A stretch of DNA of 64,000 bases from an uncultured Christensenella sp. (GTDB lineage Bacteria; Bacillota; Clostridia; Christensenellales; Borkfalkiaceae), in assembly GCA_910577555.1 (NCBI GenBank), contig CAJTLF010000010.1:11518-75517 (forward strand), read 5' to 3'. Shown piece by piece: positions 41,160-51,024 of this stretch. Position 1 is the stretch's first letter; every line of letters starts with the position of its first letter. The notes beneath the pieces are model-generated. The model made no database searches. It was not told the DNA's origin and worked only from the letters and a program-made list of their open reading frames with translations. A program made the position numbers and the translations under genes.

Positions 41160-43337
41160 TTAATTTGCGTTTTTCTTTGCCAAACGCTTTATCGAAAGTC
41201 CTATTCTCTGCTTTTTCTTATCGAGATTTATAATTATCGCTTCAACTTGCTGACCGACTTTCAACACGTCTGAAGGGTGCTTGATAAACTTATCGGTAAT
41301 TTCGGAAACGTGAACGAGTCCGTCCTGATGCACCCCGATATCTATAAACGCACCGAAGTCTATAACGTTGCGCACCACTCCGTCGACGACCATACCAACT
41401 TCAAGGTCTTCGATGCTCATTATGTCCCTTCTCAACTGTCTTTGGGGCAAATTGTCGCGGATATCTCTGCCGGGTTTGATTAATTCGTTGATTATATCCT
41501 TCATCGTGGCGGTATCTAATTCGCAGGTTTCCGCCACTTTGTTTTCGCCGTACTCTTTTACTTTTTCGGGTAATTCGGAAAGTTTGCCGTCGCGAACGTC
41601 GTTTTCTGTGTATCCGAACAGCTCCAATAATTTTTCGGCTTTTTTATACGATTCGGGGTGTACGGCGGTATTGTCCAGAATATTTTTACCGTCGGTAATT
41701 CTTAAAAAGCCCGCGCACTGCTCGTAAGCCTTAGCTCCGAGTTTAGTTACCTTTAAAAGCTGCGACCTTGAAGTGAATTTACCGTTTTCGTCACGGTATG
41801 CAACGATATTTTTCGCTATACCCGAATTAAGTCCGGCAACGTATTTCAAAAGCGATACGCTTGCGGTGTTAAGGTCTACTCCTACGCTGTTTACGCAATC
41901 TTCCAAAACGCCGCCGAGAACGCTGTCCAACCGCTTTTTATCCATATCGTGCTGATATTGTCCGACGCCTATCGATTTGGGGTCTATTTTGATAAGCTCC
42001 GCCAAGGGGTCCTGTAAACGCCTTGCGATTGATATTGCAGACCTTCTCGTCAGGTCTAAATCGGGGAATTCTTCGACTGCAAGAGTACTTGCAGAATAAA
42101 CGGACGCGCCCGCTTCGCTGACTATAGTATAGCTTACGGCAGGGTTATCCAACTCTTTTAAAAGCTCGGCAACGAAAATTTCCGTTTCCTTGCTTGCCGT
42201 GCCGTTACCTATGGAAATTATATCGATTTTATGCTTAGCAATTAAATTTTTAAGAAATTCCTTTGCATTTTCTATTTGCGCGGGTTTATGTACTTCGGGA
42301 ATGGGATAAACGACGCCCGTTTCCAGAACGTGTCCCGTTTCGTCTACTACAGCCAACTTGCAACCCGTTCTGTACGCGGGGTCGAGACCGAGCGTAACTT
42401 TTCCCTTTACGGGCGGTTGCAAAAGCAACGGACGCAGATTTACTTCGAACATTTTAATTGCCTGTTCGCTTGCTTTATCGGTAAGGATAGCCCTAACTTC
42501 GCGCTCTATCGAAGGCTGTATAAGTCTGTCGTAACCGTCGTCTGCCGCTTCTTCTATAAGCTTTGCACAATCGGTATTCCCGTTTGCTTTTACGTATTTA
42601 ACCGTACAAATACGCTTGGCTATTTCGGGGTTGAAGTATATTTTAGCTTTCAGGCACTCTTCTTTTTCGCCCCTGTTAATTGCAAGTATGCGGTGGTTTT
42701 TGATTTCGGGGACTAATTCGGCGTAGTCGGCGTACATTGCGTAAGTGCCTTTTTCGTCGTCCTTAACCATTTTAACCTGCATTTCACCGTGGTTTTCCAA
42801 GAGTGAACGCAATTTTTTACGCAGTTCGGCGTTATCAGAAATTATTTCCGCAATAACGTCTTTCGCTCCCGAAATTGCTTCGGCAACCGTTTTTACGCCT
42901 TTTTCCGCGTTTACAAACTTTTCCGCTTCCGCATAAGGGTCGCCTGCCTGTGCGAGAATAAACTCGGCAAGCGGTTGTAAGCCTTTTTCGATAGCAACGG
43001 ACGCACGCGTCTTTTTCTTCTGCTTGAACGGACGGTAAACGTCTTCTATTTCCGTCATCGTCTGCGCGTTGTCTATGGCAAGCTGAATTTCTTCCGTCAT
43101 CTTGCCTTGTTCCGTAATCGCCGCCGCCACTTCGCTTTTGCGCTTATTAAGGTTTTTAAGATACTCGTATCTGTCGTTAAATTCGCGCAACACCTGGTCG
43201 TTAATCGCGCCCGTCATTTCTTTGCGGTAACGCGCGATAAACGGAATCGTGTTCCCTTCGTCCAGAAGTTTAATAACGTTGTCTACGTGTTCGGGGCGGA
43301 GATTAAACTCTTCGGTCAACTGCTGTGAAATTTCCAT
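41160..43337 (-). CDS. Tex-family RNA-binding transcription accessory protein
   Basis: This 725-residue protein has the Tex layout: N-terminal helical region (PFIARYRKEMTG), a YqgF/RNase H-like domain (GLDPAYRTGCKLAVVDETG), helix-hairpin-helix motifs (LNTASVSLLKYVAGLNSGIAKNIV) and a C-terminal S1 domain (650-720). Tex proteins bind nucleic acids and influence transcription and RNA handling. The ATG shares an A with the stop of the upstream repair gene (TAATG), so translation is coupled. Confidence 0.95.
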   Translation of the reverse strand: MEISQQLTEEFNLRPEHVDNVIKLLDEGNTIPFIARYRKEMTGAINDQVLREFNDRYEYLKNLNKRKSEVAAAITEQGKMTEEIQLAIDNAQTMTEIEDVYRPFKQKKKTRASVAIEKGLQPLAEFILAQAGDPYAEAEKFVNAEKGVKTVAEAISGAKDVIAEIISDNAELRKKLRSLLENHGEMQVKMVKDDEKGTYAMYADYAELVPEIKNHRILAINRGEKEECLKAKIYFNPEIAKRICTVKYVKANGNTDCAKLIEEAADDGYDRLIQPSIEREVRAILTDKASEQAIKMFEVNLRPLLLQPPVKGKVTLGLDPAYRTGCKLAVVDETGHVLETGVVYPIPEVHKPAQIENAKEFLKNLIAKHKIDIISIGNGTASKETEIFVAELLKELDNPAVSYTIVSEAGASVYSASTLAVEEFPDLDLTRRSAISIARRLQDPLAELIKIDPKSIGVGQYQHDMDKKRLDSVLGGVLEDCVNSVGVDLNTASVSLLKYVAGLNSGIAKNIVAYRDENGKFTSRSQLLKVTKLGAKAYEQCAGFLRITDGKNILDNTAVHPESYKKAEKLLELFGYTENDVRDGKLSELPEKVKEYGENKVAETCELDTATMKDIINELIKPGRDIRDNLPQRQLRRDIMSIEDLEVGMVVDGVVRNVIDFGAFIDIGVHQDGLVHVSEITDKFIKHPSDVLKVGQQVEAIIINLDKKKQRIGLSIKRLAKKNAN

Positions 43338-44014
43338 TATTTTTTCATACCCTTTAATTCGTTTTTTTGTTCGTCGGTAAGTCTGAAACTTTCCGTTGCT
43401 TTTTGTATTGCTTTGTTATGAGTTTTTTTATCAAGCGTTCCCGCTTTTAAAAATTCTTTACCCGCGTCGTAATATTTTACCAGAATTTCTGCCGTAAGCC
43501 AGGCAACGGCCATATGTACGTAATAATAATCCGTATCCGCACCGTTTAAACAGTTGAATATCAGATTAAGATATTTTTCTTCAACATAGTAATGTAACAG
43601 CGTGGTAAATGCAAATCTCTGGTAAAATTCTGCGTCCGCTTTTAGATATTTTTCTATATAAGGCAGAAATTCCGTTTGGTGCTTGCTAATACATTTAGGC
43701 GTAAAACAATCGCATGTAGCCCAATTGTCTATTAACGCAACGCAATCATCAACGTAAGTTGTGAACTCGTCGAATTTTAAATTAGAAACTGCGGTCAGCT
43801 TAACGAAAGTTACTTCGTAATATTCGTCGGGAAAACTCATTATTTCCCGCACCGTAGCTTGTTTTGCCCACTTTTTAGCAAGCTTGCGTAAATCGGGAGT
43901 GCGTACGCCTATAACGTTTATTGCGTCGTTTTTTAAAAGCCGCTTATGAAACTCGCGGTAATTTTCGTCGCTGAGTTCTTTAAGTTCGGCTAAAAGTCCG
44001 TGATAAAGCTCCAA
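43337..44014 (-). CDS. AlkD-like DNA alkylation repair protein
   Basis: A 225-residue protein of HEAT-like repeats typical of AlkD glycosylases, which excise alkylated purines. Visible blocks are REFHKRLLKND, VIGVRTPDLRKLAKKW and the NWATCDCF segment with Trp and Asp at the usual active-site region. TTG at 44014 is chosen: AAGGAA lies 7 bases upstream, and the protein begins where family members begin. It overlaps the end of the upstream glycosylase gene by 35 bases. Two DNA-repair genes are therefore translationally linked. Confidence 0.82.
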   Translation of the reverse strand: MELYHGLLAELKELSDENYREFHKRLLKNDAINVIGVRTPDLRKLAKKWAKQATVREIMSFPDEYYEVTFVKLTAVSNLKFDEFTTYVDDCVALIDNWATCDCFTPKCISKHQTEFLPYIEKYLKADAEFYQRFAFTTLLHYYVEEKYLNLIFNCLNGADTDYYYVHMAVAWLTAEILVKYYDAGKEFLKAGTLDKKTHNKAIQKATESFRLTDEQKNELKGMKK

Positions 44015-44465
44015 ACCATTCTTCCTTTGAAAATCTTGTGTTTGCGGGGCTGGTAGACGAAAGTTTTGCGTACGGTATATCGATATCCGCATAACTTTTC
44101 AAAAATATCTCGTAAGCCTTGCCGCCGTTCACTATTATAAAACTTATTTTAGAATTTTGCAACACCTTTTTTAAATCGGCCACTTTAAAATTTTTTATAG
44201 TGTCGTCTTTAGACCCTTCTATCTCGCATTCCGTAACTATATCCCACAGTGCGACGCCGTGTTTTAAAGCAAAAATTTTTTTGCCTTGCGTATCCGACGG
44301 AACGCTTTCGCCGAAAAACGAGCATACCGTTTCCCAAAATCTGTTGCGCGGGTTTCCGTAATAAAAATCTACCTTTCGTGATTTAACGGAAGGAAAGCTG
44401 CCTAAAATAAGTACCTTGCTGTTTTGGTCGTAAACGGGCTCGAAGCCGTGTTTTATAATTTCCAT
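43980..44465 (-). CDS. Mug-like DNA glycosylase (uracil/hypoxanthine type)
   Basis: A 161-residue member of the uracil-DNA glycosylase superfamily. LILGSFPSVKS matches the active-site loop GxxPS, and FIIVNGGKAYEIF with SSTSPANTR matches the second motif region (S-P-A-N). This pattern is that of DNA-deoxyinosine/mismatch glycosylases. It starts 6 bases after the M16 peptidase stop and overlaps the AlkD-like gene downstream. Confidence 0.82.
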   Translation of the reverse strand: MEIIKHGFEPVYDQNSKVLILGSFPSVKSRKVDFYYGNPRNRFWETVCSFFGESVPSDTQGKKIFALKHGVALWDIVTECEIEGSKDDTIKNFKVADLKKVLQNSKISFIIVNGGKAYEIFLKSYADIDIPYAKLSSTSPANTRFSKEEWFGALSRTFSRT

Positions 44466-44471
44466 TCGTAA

Positions 44472-45704
44472 TTAAAGCGGCTTGTCTACCGCGCCCACGA
44501 TTGCGCAGGCTCTTTTGCTTTCGTCGAAATTGAAGTTAATGGCGTCGAAAACATCGTTTAAAGTCACGGCGTTTATTTCTCCGACGCGTTTTTCAAAATC
44601 ATATACTTTTCCGCTGTAAAGCATTTCTTTACCGAATAAGAGCATCTGTGAACTGGTGCTTTCCTGTGCGAAAATAGACGAAGAAACGAGTTGTTCTTTT
44701 CCGCGTAAAAATTCTTCTTCGGATACCTTATCTTTTTTCAGGCTTTTAATACATTCGTAAATTGCGTCTACCGATTGCATATACTTGCTTGAATTTACGC
44801 CCGCATAAATTGAAAGCGCACCCGCTTCCGCATAAGTGGAAACGTAAGAGTAAACGGTGTAGGCAAGTCCCAAATCTTCTCTCACCGTCTGAAACAGCCG
44901 TGAAGAAACTCCGCCGCCGAAAATGGTGTTCATAACCTGCGTGGCGTCGTATAAGCCGTCGTATCTCTTTACAGACGGGAAAGCTATTCCCACGTGAACC
45001 TGTTCGATTTTTTTATTTTTAAAGAGTGATTTGCCCTGTAACTCTACCTGAACGCTTTTGCGCTTGCCGCATTTTTTTTCAAGCTTGCCAAAGTATTTTT
45101 CCGCAAGCTCTTCTGCAAGCTTTTCGTCTATATTGCCCGCCATGGAAATAACTACGTTTTCGGGGACGTAATGTTCGGACATATATTCGTCAACGGCTTT
45201 TTTCGTGAACGAGCAGACGTTTTTCGCCGGGCCGAGAATATTTCTCCCGTATCCCCTTTCGCCGTAAAACGCCCGCGCAAGCAAGTCAAGGCAAAGGTCG
45301 TCGGGAGTATCTTCGTTCATATTGATTTCTTCAACGATTACGCCCTTTTCTTTCTCCATTTCGTCTTCGGGGAAAGTGCTTTCCAAAAACAAATCCGCAA
45401 GAATATCGAACGCTTCCGCGGCGTGTCCCGTAGTTGATTTTGCGTAATAGCAGGTTAAATCTTTACCTGTAAAAGCGTTCATCTGCGCGCCTATTCTGTC
45501 CATTTCGTCCGAAATCTGGTACGAAGTGCGTTTTTTGGTGCCTTTGAACGCCATATGTTCAATAAAATGAGAAATGCCGTCCTGCTCGTCGTTTTCCGCG
45601 CACGCGCCCGTGTGCACGAGTATACCCATAGTTACGGACATAAGCGACGACATTTTGTTTACGATAAGCCTTATTCCATTGTCGAATTTTTTGTAATGTA
45701 TCAT
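44472..45704 (-). CDS. M16-family zinc peptidase
   Basis: A 410-residue member of the pitrilysin/processing-peptidase family. The inverted zinc motif H46-F-I-E49-H50 (GISHFIEHMAFKG) and the downstream glutamate in VIVEEINM are present, so it should be active. The C-terminal half has the second M16 fold with VSSRLFQTVREDLGLAY. In Bacillota such single genes (YmxG/MlpA type) are near genes of the cell envelope. Its ATG overlaps the deacetylase stop (ATGA). Confidence 0.92.
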   Translation of the reverse strand: MIHYKKFDNGIRLIVNKMSSLMSVTMGILVHTGACAENDEQDGISHFIEHMAFKGTKKRTSYQISDEMDRIGAQMNAFTGKDLTCYYAKSTTGHAAEAFDILADLFLESTFPEDEMEKEKGVIVEEINMNEDTPDDLCLDLLARAFYGERGYGRNILGPAKNVCSFTKKAVDEYMSEHYVPENVVISMAGNIDEKLAEELAEKYFGKLEKKCGKRKSVQVELQGKSLFKNKKIEQVHVGIAFPSVKRYDGLYDATQVMNTIFGGGVSSRLFQTVREDLGLAYTVYSYVSTYAEAGALSIYAGVNSSKYMQSVDAIYECIKSLKKDKVSEEEFLRGKEQLVSSSIFAQESTSSQMLLFGKEMLYSGKVYDFEKRVGEINAVTLNDVFDAINFNFDESKRACAIVGAVDKPL

Positions 45705-46408
45705 TGTTCTCCTAAAATCCGAGTTATTTTATCAGCTTTTAAGCCGTTTTCTCCTATGTATTTTAAAATTTCCGGCAGGGCTTGCACCGTTTGGTCTTTG
45801 GGGTGCATGAGAATAAACTCCCCCGCTTTTAAATTGTTCGTGGCGCGTTTTATTATAGTAGGTACGTCTTTATCGCGCCAGTCTATCGTGTCGCGCGACC
45901 ACATAATAACTTTTAAATTCAGCGATTCGCAAGCCGTGAGCGTATTCTCGTTAAACGCACCCGAAGGCGGCGCGAAAAGAGTAATTTCTTCACCGCAAAT
46001 CATATTTAAAAGCTTTATACTCGGGCGTATTTCCTGTAAATTTGCGTCGTAAGTCATCTTCGAGTGGTCTTTATGGAAATATCCGTGACTGCCCAACTCG
46101 TGTCCGCGCTTAAAAATCTCGCGCACGCAATCAACGTTATCGTCCGCCCAGCTTCCGCCTATGAAAAACGTTGCTTTGGCTTCGTGTTCGTCGAGAATAT
46201 CGAGAATTTTAATCACGTTTTCGGTGCTTTCGTACACGTTGAAAGTAAGCCCTACGCTTCCGCAATTTTCATTGCCGCCGTAAAAAAGGTTTTTACTCTC
46301 GTAAAGTACGGCTTTGGCGTTCCCGCCGAGAAAACCGACGAGTGAAACTGCGGTTACCGCCACGATAAGCAAGATATTTGTAAATACTGAAAATAATTTT
46401 CTCTTCAA
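45701..46408 (-). CDS. Polysaccharide deacetylase-like exported protein (altered motif 1)
   Basis: A 235-residue protein with signal/anchor helix (about 8-28) and a NodB (CE4) domain. The zinc histidines H108 and H112 (SHGYFH), the W-x5-DW motif (WSRDTIDW, 170-177) and ILMHP (199-203) are present. Motif 1, usually TFDDG with the catalytic base and a zinc ligand, reads TFNVYE (55-60), and motif 3 lacks the usual Arg (FAPPSG). This resembles sporulation-type PdaB relatives and may be inactive or altered. It opens the run of deacetylase-M16-mug-alkD-tex. Confidence 0.82.
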   Translation of the reverse strand: MKRKLFSVFTNILLIVAVTAVSLVGFLGGNAKAVLYESKNLFYGGNENCGSVGLTFNVYESTENVIKILDILDEHEAKATFFIGGSWADDNVDCVREIFKRGHELGSHGYFHKDHSKMTYDANLQEIRPSIKLLNMICGEEITLFAPPSGAFNENTLTACESLNLKVIMWSRDTIDWRDKDVPTIIKRATNNLKAGEFILMHPKDQTVQALPEILKYIGENGLKADKITRILGEQ

Positions 46409-46469
46409 TTAGTTTACCCCTAAAACGAAATACTATTTATATAATATTACGATTACAGGGACAACTTGA

Positions 46470-48833
46470 CTATCTTAGCTTAATAAAAGTTACGCCCGTT
46501 TCTCCTTCTCCGTATTTGCCGTAACGGAAACTTTCCACGTTTTTGTGTTTTTTGAAAAGCTCGTGCAACGCAGAGCGCAATTTACCCGTTCCCACGCCGT
46601 GAATTACTTTTATTTCTTCCAGATTATCCGTTACGGCTCTGTCGATAAAATTTTCAACTTCGTAAGTCGCTTCTATTACCGTAAGTCCAAGCACGTTAAT
46701 TTCAAGTATCGGCTGACTTGGCGGAAGTTTTTTAACGACTTTAATTTTCTTTTCAGCTTGTTCTTTACCGTTTACTATGAGTAAATCTTTCAACTTAAGA
46801 TGCATAGCGAGCGCGCCCACGCGTACTTCGGCTTCGCCTTTTTTCGGGTTAAATGCTGTGACTTCGCCAATGCGTTCCATAGGCTTTACGTAAACCTGCG
46901 TTCCGTTGGTGACGGCTTGCGCCGTTGCCGGTAAAAAGTCAACCTGTTTCTTTTCTGTATCGCTCTCTTCTTCGTACGCGGCGTCCTTAATTTTGTTTTT
47001 AAGCGTGCGGGCCTTTATAAGGTCGCTTTCCGAAAGCTCTTCCTTTGCAAAAATTTGTTCTATTTCCGCAAGTAATTCTTCCGCTTTCTCCGTTCTGTCC
47101 GCGATAATCCGCCTGCTTTCCGTCCGCGCCGAACGGTTCAGTTTTTCTTTTTCGCGGTTAAGTTCTTCTATCCGCACGTTTACTTCGTCAAGCTTTTTCT
47201 GCCACTCCAGCCGAGCCGCGTTGGCTTTTGAAAGCTCGTTTTCCGCCTTTATTCTGCTTTCTTCGGCTTGCCGCACCACGTTTTCAAAGCTTCTCGCACC
47301 GTCTGAAAGATAGCTTTCCGCCCGTTCGAGAACTGTTTTATTCATTCCGAGCCGCCGTGCGATTGCCAGTGCGTTACTTGCTCCGGGAAGTCCTATTTTA
47401 ATGCTGTAAAGCGGTTTCAGCGTGACGGAATCAAATTCCATACTCGCGTTTTCTATTCCGCCGATTTCATAAGCGAATTCTTTAAGCGGTGTAAAGTGCG
47501 TCGTTATTATACCTTTTGAACCGCGGTTTATCAAATGCTCCGTGACGGCTTTTGCAATCGCCTGACCTTCGTCGGGGTTTGTGCCGCCGCCGAGTTCGTC
47601 TATTAATACCAGACTTTTTGCGTTAGCACCTTCGCAAATGCTTATGATTTTCGTAAGATGAGACGAAAAGGTTGAAAGACTCTCTTCTATACTTTGACTG
47701 TCTCCGATATCGCAAAATACGCTATCAAAAACTGAAACCCGACTGCCTTCTGCCGCGGGAATAGCTAAACCGCACGCCGCCATAAGACAAAACAGTCCCG
47801 TCATTTTCAGCGTAACAGTCTTGCCGCCGGTGTTTGCTCCGCTCAATAAAAGAAAATTGTAATTGTCTCCAAGTTCAACTGATACGGGTACGCATTTTTT
47901 TGCGTCGACGAGCGGGTGTCTGCCCTTGACTATTTTTATAATCCCGCGGTCGTTTACCTTAGGTTGGGTGCATTTATGTGCGTAGCAATATTCCGCGCGG
48001 GCGTATAGTCCGTCAAGTTCGTTTAAAAGAGCGATATCCGTAATAAGACTATCGGACAGTTCGCCAAGGCGTTTGGATAGCGACTTTAATATTATTTCCA
48101 CTTCTTCCCGCTCGTCTATGGCAAGCGCGATAAGCTCGTTATTCAGTTCAAGAATATATTCGGGTTCTATAAAGAAGGTTGCGCCCGTTTTCGAGCGGTC
48201 GTGTATAAACCCTTTAACGTGGCTCTTGTGTTCGGCTTTAACGGGTATAACGTATCTGTCGTTGCGCATCGTAACGATTGCGTCCTGTAAATATTCCGCT
48301 TGCTTGCCAGAAACGTATTCGGAAAGTTTTTCCCGTATTCTTGCGTTCAGGTTTTTTATTTTCGAACGGATTGAAAACAGTCTTTCGCTTGCGTAATCGC
48401 TAACGGCATCGATTGAAATTATTTTATCCGTAATATCGTTTTCAAGATTTGCGTCAAAATATATATTGCGCGTTATTTTGCGTACGAGTTTAATCTGGTT
48501 TTCGTCAGTCTTTTCTACCTGCGAATATGCCAACCGAGCCGCGCGTAACAATGATGCGGCGTTTAACAGCTCTTCGCAGGATAGCGTAGAACCCTTTTTT
48601 ACTCTTTCAAGCTCGTCCGAAATGTCGCAAAAACTCTCTATTTTACCTATGCCGTATGAATATAAAAGCGCATCGCATTCGGCAGTCGCGGAAAGCCTTT
48701 CCCGTACTTCTGCCAAATCGGAAGACGGCGAACAGTTGGTAACGCCTTTTTTTCCGCCTTCGGTCGAGCAGTACTCAGCTACAGCGGAAAGAATTTTATT
48801 CAGTTCGAGTTTTTCAATACTTTTTAAATCCAT
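46470..48833 (-). CDS. mutS2: Endonuclease MutS2
   Basis: A 787-residue MutS paralogue lacking the mismatch-recognition domain. The Walker A motif is GANTGGKTVTLK, Walker B is LVLIDELGGGTNPDEG, followed by a long coiled coil (about 515-600) and a C-terminal Smr nuclease domain with HGVGTGKLR. In Bacillota MutS2 suppresses recombination or rescues collided ribosomes. It starts 3 bases after the U32 gene stop and is the last gene of the uvrC-HAD-U32-mutS2 operon. Confidence 0.95.
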   Translation of the reverse strand: MDLKSIEKLELNKILSAVAEYCSTEGGKKGVTNCSPSSDLAEVRERLSATAECDALLYSYGIGKIESFCDISDELERVKKGSTLSCEELLNAASLLRAARLAYSQVEKTDENQIKLVRKITRNIYFDANLENDITDKIISIDAVSDYASERLFSIRSKIKNLNARIREKLSEYVSGKQAEYLQDAIVTMRNDRYVIPVKAEHKSHVKGFIHDRSKTGATFFIEPEYILELNNELIALAIDEREEVEIILKSLSKRLGELSDSLITDIALLNELDGLYARAEYCYAHKCTQPKVNDRGIIKIVKGRHPLVDAKKCVPVSVELGDNYNFLLLSGANTGGKTVTLKMTGLFCLMAACGLAIPAAEGSRVSVFDSVFCDIGDSQSIEESLSTFSSHLTKIISICEGANAKSLVLIDELGGGTNPDEGQAIAKAVTEHLINRGSKGIITTHFTPLKEFAYEIGGIENASMEFDSVTLKPLYSIKIGLPGASNALAIARRLGMNKTVLERAESYLSDGARSFENVVRQAEESRIKAENELSKANAARLEWQKKLDEVNVRIEELNREKEKLNRSARTESRRIIADRTEKAEELLAEIEQIFAKEELSESDLIKARTLKNKIKDAAYEEESDTEKKQVDFLPATAQAVTNGTQVYVKPMERIGEVTAFNPKKGEAEVRVGALAMHLKLKDLLIVNGKEQAEKKIKVVKKLPPSQPILEINVLGLTVIEATYEVENFIDRAVTDNLEEIKVIHGVGTGKLRSALHELFKKHKNVESFRYGKYGEGETGVTFIKLR

Positions 48834-48836
48834 AAA

Positions 48837-51020
48837 TCAGTTAATCGGCTGTACCGAGTGTCCGCGCGTGGCGTTTTTAAACCGCTCGCGCAGTTTTTCT
48901 TCGTAGTTGCAAATTTTTACTATATTTTGCGGGTCGTTCTGCGTTGAGCAATCTAAAAGCGTGCCGCCGTTCGCCTGTTTAGCTACGAGACTGGCGCAAT
49001 TGTAAAGCTCGAATCTGCACGCGCCGACGCTGCTTTTATAACGCTTTAAAGGGAATTTTCTGCCGTTTTCGTCGGTTAATGTATATAATTCCCGTTTATC
49101 GCAGGTTTTGCATTTCTTTTCAAACGGGCAGTAAATAATATCCATAACCTTTACGGAACCTGCGGCAAGGTAAAAGCTGTTTTTCGTACTTAAAGCGTTT
49201 ATTTCGTTAGCCGTAATCTCTTTTGAAAGAGCAAAATATTCCGTATTAAGTTCGCTTACGCTTACTGCGTTTGAAATATTCAGTCCCGTACCTACGAAAA
49301 GCGGTTTATTCTGTTCTTCGGCAAGTTCAAATCCGTATATTCCGTCGCAATAGATACCGTCGAACTTATTTATTAAATCCTTTAAGAGACTTATCTCTTC
49401 GCCCGTCATATAAGGCGGCAGATAGATATACTTTTTACCGCTAAAATTTTTAAAAAGCGGCTCTGCGGGTGTGGAATAATCGTTTAATTTAAGCACCCCT
49501 ATTTCCGCTGAAATGCCGTTAAGATTATTGCCAATAACTGCAATGTTTTCGTTTTTTTCGGGTTTTATTAAAGGAAAGGTGCAAAAATCGCTATATTTCT
49601 TATTATTGTTTTTTGAAATCTCTGAAAAGTAATTTTCGAAAACGGAGCGTCTGAGAGCGTTCAGTTCGGAAGTCGGCATAAATATTTCGTCGCAAAATAT
49701 TTCACCGAAAATTACCGAATAAGGATATTTGTCCGTTTTGGAAAAGCAATTTTTAATATTTTCATTTGTAAGCGGTCTGTTCTGTGCGCGGTTAAGCGGC
49801 TTTTCACCGTAAAAATGCTTGCCGTTTACCGTTATTTCCGCCCTTTCTCCCGCAATAAACTTTGCGGAAATATATAACGGCAATTTTTTCTCCGTTTTTA
49901 AAAGCCTTTCGTTTAACGAGCTGTCGGTAGTAACGAAAACTTTATCACCGTTTTTCAGTCTGTTATTCGTTGAAAGAATAAATCCGCCTTTTATATTGCC
50001 GCCAAACGCCGCGCCGCCTGCTTCTTTGCCGTCGCGCAGAATTTTAAATCCGTCGCCACCCGTAAATTTTTGTGGCGTATAGCATAAAAATTTACCGTTT
50101 TTAACGGTGACCGTGCCTACAAATTCGCCTATATGCCCTTGAACTGCGGACGAAAGGAATGATTTATCCTGCCCGAATGCTAACCCTTTTGTATAATTGC
50201 CGCGGTTGAAGGTACGTTTTAAGTCGCTTAAATCACCGTTCTCAGTCCGTTCGTCTAAAATATTACGATAATATTTGACTGCCGCGGAAACGTATTCCGC
50301 TCTCCGCATTCTTCCTTCTATTTTAAACGAGAAAACTCCTGCATCGCGCAATTTTTTTATATCTTCGCCCACACATAAATCTGACGGTGAAAGTCTGTAA
50401 GCGTTTTCCTGAAAGCCGTCGCGGTCTATCGAGTAGCGTTTTCTGCAGGGCTGTTTACATTTTCCGCGGTTGCCGCTATTTCCGCCGGCAAAGGACGAGA
50501 GATAGCATTGTCCCGAAAAACAGGTGCATAGCGCACCCTGAACGAAAACTTCGGTTTCTATTATCGAAGCAATTTCTTTAATATCGTTTATACTCGTTTC
50601 TCTCGATAAAATTACGCGTGAAAAACCGAGTTTTTTTGCAAATTTCGCACCGTAAGCGTTGCAAACTCCCGCCTGAGTTGAAAGGTGTAATACTATTTCG
50701 GGATAATTCCGTTTAATAAACGCGCCTAAGAGTGCATCGGAAATAATAATCGCATCCGCTCCGCCGTTCCACGCCGACAGCAAGTCTGATAAAAAACCGT
50801 TGAGTTCGCTATCTTTTACGAGCGTATTCATAGCCACGTAAACCTTTACGTTGAAAGCGTGGGCGTATCTTACTATTTCGTTAAGGGCAATTTCGTCAAA
50901 ATTTTCGGCGGAACTTCTTGCGGAAAAGTTTTTTAAACCCAAATATATTGCGTCTGCTCCCGAATTTATTGCGGCAAGCGCGCTGTTTTTATCCCCCGCA
51001 GGGGCTAATATTTCAGACAT
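48837..51020 (-). CDS. U32-family protein (RNA hydroxylation type)
   Basis: A 727-residue member of peptidase family U32. The N-terminal TIM-barrel-like region reads EILAPAGDKNSALAAINSGADAIYLG. The conserved cysteine cluster lies in CTCFSGQCYLSS and NRGKCKQPCRKRY, which in relatives TrhP and RlhA binds iron-sulfur and supports hydroxylation of tRNA or 23S rRNA. A DUF3656-like middle and a C-terminal Cys set (CPFEKKCKTC) follow. ATG 51020 is used since an earlier TTG overlaps the HAD gene; no clear ribosome site is visible. Confidence 0.88.
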   Translation of the reverse strand: MSEILAPAGDKNSALAAINSGADAIYLGLKNFSARSSAENFDEIALNEIVRYAHAFNVKVYVAMNTLVKDSELNGFLSDLLSAWNGGADAIIISDALLGAFIKRNYPEIVLHLSTQAGVCNAYGAKFAKKLGFSRVILSRETSINDIKEIASIIETEVFVQGALCTCFSGQCYLSSFAGGNSGNRGKCKQPCRKRYSIDRDGFQENAYRLSPSDLCVGEDIKKLRDAGVFSFKIEGRMRRAEYVSAAVKYYRNILDERTENGDLSDLKRTFNRGNYTKGLAFGQDKSFLSSAVQGHIGEFVGTVTVKNGKFLCYTPQKFTGGDGFKILRDGKEAGGAAFGGNIKGGFILSTNNRLKNGDKVFVTTDSSLNERLLKTEKKLPLYISAKFIAGERAEITVNGKHFYGEKPLNRAQNRPLTNENIKNCFSKTDKYPYSVIFGEIFCDEIFMPTSELNALRRSVFENYFSEISKNNNKKYSDFCTFPLIKPEKNENIAVIGNNLNGISAEIGVLKLNDYSTPAEPLFKNFSGKKYIYLPPYMTGEEISLLKDLINKFDGIYCDGIYGFELAEEQNKPLFVGTGLNISNAVSVSELNTEYFALSKEITANEINALSTKNSFYLAAGSVKVMDIIYCPFEKKCKTCDKRELYTLTDENGRKFPLKRYKSSVGACRFELYNCASLVAKQANGGTLLDCSTQNDPQNIVKICNYEEKLRERFKNATRGHSVQPIN

Positions 51021-51024
51021 AGTA

